Source: Pseudisothecium myosuroides | Lineage: Eukaryota; Streptophyta; Bryopsida; Hypnales; Lembophyllaceae | Length of the DNA stretch: 64,000 bases | NCBI GenBank assembly: GCA_951799445.1 | Contig: OX637297.1 | Location: 6,200,001 to 6,264,000, forward strand | Reading direction: 5' to 3' | The notes under the pieces: model-generated | The model's database searches: none | Told to the model about the DNA's origin: nothing | What the model saw: the letters and a program-made list of their open reading frames with translations, nothing else | Shown here: positions 24,220 through 34,693 of the stretch, one piece after another | How positions within the stretch are numbered: position 1 is the first letter of the stretch | How the letters are laid out: the number at the start of each line of letters is the position of its first letter | Made by a program: the position numbers and the translations under genes

Positions 24220-25050
24220 TGATTATTTCTCTAATGGTAGTGCCTCCAAACCCCCTCTCGATGCTGACAGGTAGTTTGGAGGGCACTATTTCATGCAACT
24301 TTTCTTTTTTCATTTTACTTGTTGTGAAGTGAATCTCGTCAAACATCATTAGTTGTTGATTAATGTTTGTGAAATATGCATGAGGTAATGCACTCCAAAC
24401 CCCCTCTCAGCACCAAGAGGGGGTTTGGAGGGCAGTACCTTATGTAATTTATTATTTTTAAATCCTAATTGTTGTGAAATGAATCTAGTCAAACTTTGTT
24501 AGTTGTTGATTAATGTTTGCAAAAATTCCATGACTCTTCACCAACAAAAGGTCTCTTGCTGCTGAGAGAGGTTTCAAAGGCGCTAGCTTATATAATTTTT
24601 TTAAGAAGTTTATGATGGCGTTTATCTTAATCTCAAAATGTTTTGAGAGTTGGGCCATATAAATTGAGTTGTTTTGACCACATGGACCAGCATAAGGCTT
24701 CTCAGTGGCGAGAAGGTCTTTGAAGACTCTTAACTTTTGGGAATTTTTTTTTTGGTATTATTGATGTCATTATTTTTCATCTCTTCAAATTCTGTTTGTT
24801 CTTGATTTTAATTTTAGAGGTTCCGATCAGCTGCACGAGCCCCTAGTTTTCTTTGGCATTAGTGGCCTTTGAGGCTCTACCTTACAAAGTTTGTTGCTCT
24901 TTATTTTGTAATATCTTTTAATTGAAGCTCTTAATTATCTTCAAGTGCGGTACTTTTTGTTTTGAAACTTCTGATTTCATACATTATACCGAGGCCTTTT
25001 GGTAGTGAGAGGGGCTTCAGGGTCTCTAACTTATGGAAGAGTTTTTCTTT
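24220..25050. repeat. Decaying continuation of the CTCTCGGTACCGAGAG repeat field
   Basis: Hairpins of GCCTCCAAACCCCCTCTC..GAGGGGGTTTGGAGGGC type at about 24,238-24,290 and 24,388-24,440. More degraded cores follow at about 24,555, 24,700 and 24,990, each beside CAAACTTTGTTAGTTGTTGA-like spacers. Similarity fades with distance. Confidence 0.6.
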
Positions 25051-27599
25051 GGAATTTTGATTTGTGCCAAATTATGAGGCTTCCAATTTAAATTTTGGTT
25101 GTTGGTGGGACTTGTCAATCCCTACAAATATTGCTTTTGGTCCGACCATGAGGATTAAAAGTCGGTGTTTCTACACCATACTAGACAGGTAGGGATCTTT
25201 GCTTGCAATAGTTATATGGTTGTTGTATTCACTTACATTGTCTCTAATATCCATTTGGTTTTTGAATTTTACTCCAAGCTGATTGACCATTGGAGAACAT
25301 ACAAGACGTTATGGAAAAGCCGTTGGTAAGCCTCAATGCTCTTTGGAGGAAATGGACAGAGAATGGGATTGGCCATCTCTAAAATCATGTTGCATATGAT
25401 TGGGGTCAAGTGAACTAGTTCTTGTTCTTACTGATTTTCCAAAGACATCTAAACTTGATCATGTTAGGTACAATGGCTTGGAGGTGTCATCCAGCTACCA
25501 AATCTTGTCAAATTTTGTTAGTTTGTATCTTGTATGTTTATTGTGGATTATAGAAGTCTACTCCAAACATGTAGTTGTAGACTTGAATAATGTACATCCT
25601 TTATAATGTACAAATGAAACTTAATGTACCAACTTATATTTTGTTTGGTAACATGAGACTATACTCTTGTTCATCTACCAGGCAATCTTGTTTACATTGT
25701 TCTTCATTATTTGAACTACAATTGGACTCCATTTGTGCACTTTATAGTAATGTGGTTTTCCATTCAAAATTTAGTATCCGAGGTAAACATGATCTCTTTT
25801 TCAAAGTCTTTGGCCCCTGATGAGGTAGATGCTGAAGACCAACCTTTTATTGGCATAGAAGGAGAGGTAAATGATGACATAAATGATGGCTCGGGGGTGC
25901 ACTATATGTAATTTTCATTGGTAGTGTGCGACCAAGCCCCTATTATATGGGGGCTATGTAGGTAAATTTTTAAAATTTCTATAGGGATATATTTACCTAA
26001 ATTTCTAAATTCACTCTATTACATATACCCTATATTTCATTTGAAATTTTTTCTTGTACTATTTCTCTATACCCTATGTTCATTATAAGCACAAAAAATT
26101 GCAAAAAAATTGCAAATACTTTCAAACACTGGGATCATTGAAATTCATGACATCAAACTACACATACAAACAATGATGTACAAAACATTAGGGAAATTGT
26201 GCTGGAGTACCTACAAACCCACAGTGCTTTCAAACTGGAATCAGATTCAAAGATGAAATACTTCTAAATTGAAACATTTCTAACACAAAACAATTCAAAG
26301 TAAAGAAGAAGTCATGCATACAGAAACTAGAGAACCATGCACTAAGTATTCACGTCAAATTTGAAACATGCATTCATGGTCAAAATGCATTGTGCAGATA
26401 CAAGTGTATGTGTTTCCAAACACAACATGAAGTACTTACAGAGTTCACAAAAATGAAGGTTGCATGTCAAAGTATCAGAAAGTCCGCATCCAGAAGTCTA
26501 CAATGCGGGAGCAATGTTTGAGCTAACAAAAGCCATACTTCACACTCACTGTGAACTTTCCCTCTTGCAACCCAAGATAAATTCCTAAACCTAAACCCTA
26601 GAAGAGTTTCGAAATCACCAAAACCGTAATTTCTAAATACAGATGAACACGTACAAAATCAGAACCTCTCCAAGCAGTTTCTAAGAGTTGGAAACAAGAC
26701 AATTGATACACCCAACCCTAAAGAGGAACCTCAAACTATGGGCCCCTTGCAAAATGAAAGAACGTCACAACACCTAGAAATCCTACAACAAAACAGCAAA
26801 CAGTTGCACAATACATTCGCAAAATTGCACAAGGTACTTGTAAACCCTAAACCGCAGTACAGAATCTGCACTAATGGAACTCTCTGAACCCTAAGGTGGG
26901 AAGGTTAGAATTCAAAACCACAGACTTGGTGTCAAACATTGTGAAGATAAAAATAAAAAAAGGACCCTAAGCCCCTAGTCAGGTATCCAAGGGAAAATCC
27001 CAAAGAATTCTCAAACCAGCTTGGCCACAAACTGTATCCAATTTGTTTCATAAATTAGGCTTTGGATCCTTATCACAACCCTGGACAAAACTTTTAAATT
27101 TTCCAATTTCTTTTTGGCACACCTATTGTAGAAAAAAAATAAAGCTAAATTTTAATATTTTCCACTACCCTTCATTCTTTATACATCTATTTTTCTCATT
27201 CTATAGAGCCTATGTTAATTCTAAAAGTTTTCAAAAATTTAGGACTGAGGTAATTATAATACCCCTTCGTTTGATTGCACATAAATAAAAAATAAAATGG
27301 GAGTGTGCCCCCCGGGGATGATGGTCATGGGCCTATGGCGGGAGATGGTGTGGAAGATGAAGATGAGATTCAACAAACTCAAACACTAGACTTTGTGGCT
27401 CACGCTCCAAGGCTCACAAAATAGCCCCTCTAGAGGTTGCAGTGGGAAAATTAATTGAAAAATAAAAAATGTATCTTAAATCCACAATTGTAGGAACCCT
27501 ACACCTCCATGGTCATAGGACAAGTTACTTCCATGGAAATGGGTTCTATAGAACAAACAAAACCATTTTCAGTTGAATGTAATTTTTTTTTAGATCTTA
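25051..27599. other. Mostly non-coding, with two possible coding scraps
   Basis: Around 25,290-25,911 (plus) short frames include MEKPLVSLNALWRKW and, at the end, DAEDQPFIGIEGEVNDDIND. At 27,300-27,423 an acidic run (GDGVEDEDEIQQTQTLDFV) ends in a stop. Neither is recognisable. They could be captured host gene pieces in MULE insertion 1. The rest shows no gene. Confidence 0.3.
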
Positions 27600-27900
27600 A
27601 TCCTTTCTCTTCCATTTCTTTCCTAACCTTTCATCCATTTCTAACAATTCTTCATCCATTTTTTCTAACCACTTTCATCCACTTTCATCTAGTTTCATCC
27701 AAATTTTCACCAACTTTCATCCATTTCTTTCAACCACTTTCATCCATTTTTTCTAATTCCTTTCATCCATTTTTTCCAACCACTATCTTCCATTTCTTCC
27801 ATCTAATTAATTTCGTGAATTTTTTCTGAAATTTCATCCATTTTCCATCAACTTTCAACCACTTTTTCATCCATTTTTTTCCCACTTTTTTGTTTTTCTT
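27600..27900 (-). repeat. Right subterminal repeats of MULE insertion 1
   Basis: About 14 copies of ACTTTCATCCATTTTTTCTAACC-like words, the inverse of the array at 14,585-14,875. They are followed by the GAGCG-rich terminal region (27,918-27,983). Confidence 0.75.
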
Positions 27901-27992
27901 GCCAATATTTCAGTTCCCCGCTCACCAATCCCCGCTTCTCGCTCGCTGCTCGCTGCTCCACGCTCGCTTCCCAGCATTCCCCTGCCTAGTCA

Positions 27993-28816
27993 TGAAGTAC
28001 AAATTGTTGTGTACTGATGTAGATTGGTTGGGGGGAGACGGTAGACGCCTTAAGTTGTAGAAAGAAGATGTTGAAGCGCGAAGTTTATGGCCGCGAGGTG
28101 CACCCTTGCCAGTTCCGTTGAAGGCAATGAAAGGCGAGGAAGACATTGTGAAAGGTGTATCCGGATTTATGAAGTACTGGGAGAACTTGTGCATTGCCAA
28201 TGTGACTAGGGAATGCCGGAGGCGCTACAAGCATGTGGTGCACTACTGGTGTGATGTGAAGGCAATGTTGCAAGAACCAGTACTTGCATGTACTGTTTTG
28301 AAGGATGGTTTCTCGCCGACTACTCGTGTTGAAGCGACTCTGGTGGATCAGTTAAATGAAGATGGCGAGGATCGTGAAGAGTTTGGGGAGGATGACGCGT
28401 ACGTGGGGCCATTACATGGTCGCCCACAACTGTCCTTTAGGGTAGGTCGAGATCTCTTCAAAGGCTACTTTGTTGCGATTACTCCTATGGACAATGATTT
28501 GCATCCAGTTTGAATTGCAAGGGTGTTGTTTGATCCTTTTGTAGATCCACAGAATCCAAATTGCGTATTCATTCAATACTTTTGTCCAACAGCAAGAGAT
28601 CAGGATGTTCAAGACTTCTACACTGGATGGGACATCAGAAGAGGTCTCCGTTAGAAGGTTGATGAAATTGAACTACTAGTTTGGCAACACATGGATGCTA
28701 TTATGACAGCGTGGAAGTCTAGGATCCAAAAAGATACTACAGACTGTACAATGAAGATTCCTGCTAGTCAAATTGAAGTCATTTGGCAGAGTTTGGCTTT
28801 GAATGCTTTGTCTTGA
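27993..28816 (+). pseudogene. DUF7869-like putative transposase, copy A, C-terminal part
   Basis: This continues the gene broken at 14,472. After the target duplication the frame reads KLLCTDVDWLGGDG.., then SLWPRGAPLPVPLKAMKG, FMKYWENLCIANVTRECRRR, EDREEFGEDDAYVGPLHG, PSFR-like LSFRVGRDLFKGYFVA, PNCVFIQYFCPTARDQDVQD and a TGA at 28,814. The same C-terminal blocks occur in copy B at 52,317-53,130. In-frame stops are TAG 28,058, TGA 28,511 and TAG 28,652; each falls where the family, or copy B (GLCWKV), has tryptophan. It lies in the same orientation as the N-terminal half, which supports a simple insertion. Confidence 0.8.
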
Positions 28817-29395
28817 ACCATGCGGTGCACTAGTGGTTTTCTGAGATGTAAAGTATGTTGTGAGCTATATGTTTTAGAATGCTATTTGGTTTCTAGATGT
28901 CTACAATATGCTTTCACATGATTGTGGAAGAAGGATAACATTTTGTATTATCCTACATGTGAGGTTGTAGATTTAGACTTATAGATGTTTAAGTATTGAT
29001 TTCTACGTATACAGTACTAGTTATACATTTGTAGTAGTGAATATATAAGTATGCTTTTTTGTTTTTCAAAAGTGACATAACTATGTTGATGTTGTATTTG
29101 TAATTTTCATATTGCAAGCACAATGTGTATACCATATTAATGTATTTGGTATTATAATTTACATTTATTTATTTGATAAATGCATGCAATGTTTGACAAA
29201 TAGCAATGCAAGGTTTACTTGAAGTCATTTATTGTTTGTAATACTCTCATTTTAATGGAAATTGCTACTTTGAACTAATTAAATAAGTGATTATAGAGCT
29301 AAACTAGAGCCGGCTTTAATTCACTCATTGTACCTTCAAAAGACTAATATTATTTTGAGAGGGCCCCTACCTCCTATTTTATTGAATATAATGTT
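28817..29395 (+). other. 3' flank of DUF7869 element copy A
   Basis: Non-coding. Aligned to copy B (reverse complement of 51,752-52,316) with conserved blocks such as AATACTCTCATTTTAATGG and TATTATTTTGAGAGGGCCC. Similarity ends at TTGAATATAATGTT (29,395), taken as the element's 3' limit. Confidence 0.65.
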
Positions 29396-29733
29396 ATTAC
29401 AAAGAAGAGTAACCAATAGCAGTTGGCTAATTGTATATTCTCGACCCAAAAATATTTGGCAAAAATACAACCTACTAGAATCTAGGCAAAGAAGATAACA
29501 CAAAGCAAACTTCAATAATCCATAGACAATTATCTAGTTATCTTTGGATCAAAAATAACGTGTTTCAAATCACATTAGCTATTGAAGTCTAGACATGTCT
29601 TATGTTCCTTCAAGTTGAGATATATCGTAACCTAGATCAATACAAAAATCTCATGCATTATCCTCGAGTTGAAGATAGACTGCATAATAAAAGAACTAAC
29701 AGTTTTTGTGTCCTCATGTAGATAGGTAACACA

Positions 29734-31212
29734 ATGGAAGAAGATCCAGAGTACAACTACTCTACCATGCTTTCATTCTTGGAGCCGTTCAACAAATGGC
29801 TAGACAAAGAGCCCTTCTTCAACCAATACGCTCCCATATACGGCAAGATGTGGCAGTTCAAGCCTGTTGTTCAGTCCTGGACTTTTGGTGTCAATTAGTC
29901 CAATCACTACATCTACTTGTGGCATCGCGTGAAGGGAGACAAAACTTATGTGAACTGGAACCTCAACGAGAAGGTTTCTCTTGTTGAGAACCACCAGACA
30001 AAGGACATTGTCCTCACACTACTTGCACTCAACGATAATGGTGAAGAAATATCGCACAGTCACTCAATCATTATGCATGAGGATGACAAGTGCGGACTGT
30101 TAGACTGGGACAGTCTTGTGGTAGAACTAAACGCTGCCGATAACAAAAAGTTGGCGGATGATTTGCACAACATATTTAGTCCATGGAAAAAGCAGGACGT
30201 TGATACAACGGCGCAAACATTCAATTTGATTTTTTGGGGGCTAGAAAAACATGTACAACGAGCCACTCGTACCCAACGAGGAAGAGCCCTACAGATGCAA
30301 GCAGCAACAATTGAACCCATTTCAGCGTCTACAGGTTGTGGAAGGTCTGGATCTCGGCATGGCCGTCAAGGTGTGAACTGGGATGGCAGACAAGTTGGTA
30401 GCAAAGGTACCAACCAAGGTGGGAGCAAAGGCAGCGGTAGGGGGAGTGCGCGTGTAGAGCCCCCCAAAAGAAAGATGCCCAAATCCGGAGCCAATAAATC
30501 AAGCAGCGAGCGTCGGGAAGCAGCCACGGAGTAGTGGCCCACAACGGTTGGAAGTTCCAGATTTGCCTTAACTAACGTTCAACCTAGTTAAGAGGGCAAA
30601 CTAAAACCAATTGAAGATTTTGAGTTGGTGGTTGCTTACTAGAAGAACTTCAAAGACAACAACAACGAGTATTTCCTTTTCAAAGAAAAGGCATTCCTTG
30701 TCAACATAAATTAGTGCTTTTTGCCACAACCAAATTACATCATCCAAAAGCTGGAACCCAATTAAGTTGGCAACCGTGGAAATTTAGCCGAGGTGTGCTT
30801 GGAAGCCTACAAGGTAATATAACGACTGCGACCTTATCTTTGGGTCAAGGATAATTTCTATACTCTTCATCTTCTAGTATTGCTTATAACAGTTGATCTG
30901 AACAATCCAAAAATGGACGAATCTTTCATTATCCTCAAGTTGACAATAAATCTTGTAACTATTTCTTCTGCATAATAAGTACTACCTAACGCCTAAGGGT
31001 TCAATTTTCTTGTGTTACAGAAATTTGTCGATGCCGTCATAATCCGCTTCAAGAGCATAAACCTAGAGAGAGAGGGCAGTCTAGTGAATAATGCATCCGA
31101 CTTGAGTCACGAAATCCAAATGGTTAGCTTGGCCAATCCCCTCTATAGGTTGTGGGACCAGTTCATCACCAAACATATGGCGGGTTGACTTGTCAATCCC
31201 AGCACAATGAAG
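29734..31212 (+). pseudogene. Methylase-like gene X, N-terminal part
   Basis: Starts at an ATG (29,734) after an acceptor at 29,721. MEEDPEYNYSTMLSFLEPFN.. leads into WHRVKGDKTYVNWNLNEKV, then a Gly/Ser/Arg-rich basic linker (about 30,330-30,520) and IEDFELVVAY. An intron at 30,814-31,020 (GTAATA..TTACAG) is followed by KFVDAVIIRFKSINLEREG. I recognise no named domain here. Stops are TAG 29,896, TAG 30,532 and four further TAA/TAG codons before the intron, plus a TGA near 31,187. The frame is cut at 31,212 by MULE insertion 2 and resumes at 43,383 in phase (NPSTMK then PHKLSKIF). Confidence 0.65.
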
Positions 31213-31946
31213 CAGGGATTGCTATTTTGCGTGCGCAGAGTGGTGAGCGGTGAGCGTAGGGTCGTGAGCGTAGAGCGCAAAAAGTTGTACTTTTTTCTGC
31301 TAAAAGTTAAAGTTAAATAGAGGCAAAAGATAAAAGTAAAAGTAAAAGTAAAAATAAATGTGAAAATAAGAATAATAGTGTAGTGTTAGGGCCCTATAAC
31401 CGTAGAAATTGCTGTGATAATGGAAACTATAGTAACCTAGTGATGTAGCAGGAGGTGTTTAAATTATAAATAGAGTAGTCATCAATTTGGGTAGATTATT
31501 ATGTACCCTATGGCTGTGGGTCGTAAAGGCTTATTAAAGCAAAATTTTTTACATATGGATAAGATCACAATACGAGTATAGGTCATTTTATCATCATTCT
31601 TGTAAAAGTGAAAATATTATGTCCCTCAATTGTCTGAGTAATAAAGTGTTGCTGTGAAATAGAATTTCAGGGTAGGGTGTATGTGTTCATGAATGCGGAC
31701 TTAGTTGAGTCGCTTCTAACTATATGGTATTTCAACTTCCAATTTTTTAAATATGTTTAAGTCTTGCAACTTGTTAAGATTATTTTCTGTGAAATTTGAA
31801 TTATTAACATTTTGGGAATCCCCATCTTCATGTCCATGTGGGGAGTATGGGTGCATGAGGGAATATGCACGAATGTGATGATAGTGGCCAAGGACTAAAG
31901 GATCCAGGTAAAATAATGAGATCAGAATAAACAAAGCTAAGGGAAA

Positions 31947-32853
31947 CCCCTAAAGGCCCGTTTGTCCCGTTAGGGGACAATTTGGATCTGGGTAGGTTCC
32001 TGTGACCTCAATTTGTAGAGAATTTTTTTGGAATTTTTTGAGGTTGTGTGATTCTGCGAGAGCTTTGTGGATATATAATTTTTATTTCAATTGGTGCCCG
32101 GGAGAAAAAGTTATGCCAAAAATAGAGTTCGGCAGGTAGTATAAAAAAGTCACAAAAAGTCAAAATAAATTTCTTAAATATTTTTTCCCAAATCTATGTC
32201 TTTTTGTCTACATTTGAAGCTTTGATTCATTCTATTTGGACTAATAATGAAAAAGTTATGGACAATCTCAGTTTTTTGGGCAATCTAAGCATCTTCTTGA
32301 AAAAATAACTTTTAGGATTCATTTTTGAATGCAAATTTTAAAATTTTCAGAAAAAAATAGTTAGACAAGGTTGAATGGGCTATCTAGAACAATCTCACTT
32401 TTGGAATTATGGTATTTCAATTTTGTCTTAGAGCTATTATCGATTTAGTTATTCCTTCAATCTTGAACCTACTTCTACTTAAGAATTTTTCAATGAGTAA
32501 AAATTTAGTGTTTTTTTCTTGAATTTTTTTTTCTAGATTCCCAACTGAAGTATTCAACATATAAACTTAGAAAATCAAAATCAATAATACAAAAAATTGA
32601 AGTTAAATAGGTTCAAAGCCCAAAAATCTAGTCAAGCAAGGTGCAAAAAAACTTGTTTTCTTCACTTTCAATGCAAATATCTTGCAATCTATTTGATCAA
32701 AGTTTCTGAAATTTCTTGTGTACATTCTCATACTAGTCTAGTATAAGATCCTACGGTTATATATGCAAAAAATAATAATTTTTATAGTTTTTTGCTCTTT
32801 GCAATAGAAGTGGCAATTTTGAGTGTGTTTTCATGGAGTAAAGGCCTCGAGGC
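31947..32853 (-). mobile_element. piggyBac-like element, inverted copy
   Basis: Internal sequence is the inverse of 7,262-8,181: GAAGCTTTGATTCATTC and AAAAAGTTATGGAC match its GATTCA..CTTTCC / GTCCATAACTTTCTC. The right end abuts TTAA at 32,854. The left end CCCCTAAAGGCC (31,947) lacks a preserved TTAA. Non-coding. Confidence 0.6.
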
Positions 32854-32857
32854 TTAA

Positions 32858-33837
32858 CCCCTCAATGCCCAGGGCCTTTTTGGGTTTAAAAACATCATTG
32901 CTTTTGAAGTGATATAGTTTAAAATGTTAGTAAGGTATAAAAATCTCAACCGTACAATCTTGTAGTGTACATGTTGTAGATGGCGTGAATCAAATTTGAA
33001 GTCATTTGACTGTGTAGATTGCAAGATTATAATGTTTTAGTGTAAAAAAAAGATGCTGAAATTTTCCTAGAAACACATTTGGAGGTGAAATTTGATTTCT
33101 AGACCTCCTCAAATGAAAAAAATTTAAACTACAAAGTGATTCAAAATCAACAGTCAAACACATTGGAGAAAAAAAAGCATCATTGAATTGACTCATTGTG
33201 TCTGCAAAATGGCTTTCAAATGTCAAAAAATAGCAAGAAAAGTTGCAAGAAAACACATCTAAAGTTGAACCTCCTTCTACTAAAATGCTTCTCAATCACT
33301 CATAACTTTATGGATTAAAATGAAATTTTAGCTACACAAACTAGACTAGTATGCACAACTTTTCCAAAAACTTTTATTGCAAACGAACACTATATGAAGA
33401 AGAAACAAGCTGCGAAAGTTTGCTGTAGTCCAAAAATGTCGGGATTTTGAACTTCGAATTGCTCCCAAACCTTCAAAACAACTTGGATTGACATGAAATT
33501 TTTTCCACAATAACTAGATTTAAAGGGAAACATAACCCAACAATTTTTTTTGAAAACAAACATTGGATGAATGAGATACAAGTCCCCGAAGTTGCAGCCA
33601 TCATTAGCAATTTGGTGAACTCAACTTGAACGTCTGAATTTCGATTGGCTTACCAAAAATCAGGACATCTTGGATTGATCTTAAAATTTTACCACACAAA
33701 CTAGAAAAGAGAGCGCAAATTTTCCAACAGCTTTCATTGAATTTGGACATTAGATGCAAAAGTTACAGCACTTTGAATTGGACTTGAAACTTGGAGAGGC
33801 CATTTTTAGGCCCCTTGGGCGTTGAGGGGTGAAGGGG
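32858..33837. mobile_element. piggyBac-like element between TTAA sites
   Basis: TTAA at 32,854-32,857 and 33,838-33,841. Ends are CCCCTCAATGCCCAGGGCC and the inverse of CCCCTCAACGCCCAAGGGG, with an extra CCCCTTCA at the right tip. The interior is non-coding and differs from the 7,262 family, so it is a second family or a very diverged one. It shares a TTAA with its left neighbour. Confidence 0.65.
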
Positions 33838-34404
33838 TTAATACAAAGAATAGAATGAAAGAGTAGAAGGAAGAAGAAAACCATTGAAAATTATCATTTG
33901 ATTCACTGATGTAATTATCCAAAATTCACAAACATATAAGAAATCTCAAAATTCATATCTTTCAATCACTAGAACTGTTAGACGATGATGAGAGATAATG
34001 CATCTCAACAACAGCCTCGTCGTCAATGAATCTACAAACTTGGGGATCAATTTGCCGCCGTGGTGATGCCGAACTTGGGGAGGACGCGGCCGCTTGAAGA
34101 TCTGCAACTTTAGCGTCCCATGGAACCATCACGTAGTCTTTCACCGGTGAGACAATCATTGCCCTTAGTCTGAAAAATCAGAAATACAATAAGTATGATT
34201 ATGTAAGTATTGACAAGCAAAGTTCAATTGGCAAAATGAAAGAAATCCAAAGTTAACTCACTTACTCAATCGGTTCTTCTTCTTCATAAAGCGGATTGGA
34301 GGGTCAATATCAATTGCAGGCAACACAGACGCCGTTTCGACAAAAGTGAAATTATCAAATGTGGCGGCCAATTGCCTTGCATGCTTACAAAGTATTACCT
34401 GAAT

Positions 34405-34693
34405 CAGGGTTTTCATATCGGACAGAATCTTACTGTTCACAGACGAATCGGACGAATCTGCATTGACTAGCTGCAAACTTTGGAGGCCAATAACTTTTCG
34501 AGAAATTGTCCAAATTGGGCATGTGAGATGTTTTTTGGCATCTACAGTTTTTGCAGATGCCGAAAAACATCTCACATATCCAATTTGGACAATTTCTCCA
34601 AAACTTATTGGCCTCCAAAGTTTGCAGCCAGTCAATGCAGATTCGTCCGATTCGTTCGTGAACAGTAAGATTCTGTCTGATATGAAAACCCTG
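34405..34693. mobile_element. hAT-type MITE, perfect 8-bp target duplication
   Basis: A 289-bp palindrome. Ends are CAGGGTTTTCATATCGGACA and its inverse, flanked by ACCTGAAT on both sides (34,397-34,404 and 34,694-34,701). CAGGG ends plus an 8-bp duplication are classic for hAT. On the gene strand the duplicated word is ATTCAG|GT, the splice acceptor before VILCKHAR, so the insertion duplicated the acceptor. Confidence 0.9.

Larger units (their letters stand above)
14482..27983. mobile_element. MULE-type insertion 1 (13.5 kb) inside the DUF7869 gene
   Basis: The flanks are GCCCAGTCA (14,473-14,481) and GCCTAGTCA (27,984-27,992), a 9-bp duplication with one mismatch. Copy B has the unbroken site CCAATCATGAAG. 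Ends are CAACGTTGCTAGGAAGC on the left and the inverse of AGGGGAATGCTGGGAAGC on the right. The first ~35 bp pair well and are followed by GAGCG-rich and GGATGAAAGTGG-type subterminal repeats on both sides. A 9-bp duplication is diagnostic of Mutator-like elements. The interior holds a degenerate SWIM-class transposase (minus) and large repeat fields. It is long for a MULE because of those repeats. Confidence 0.85.
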
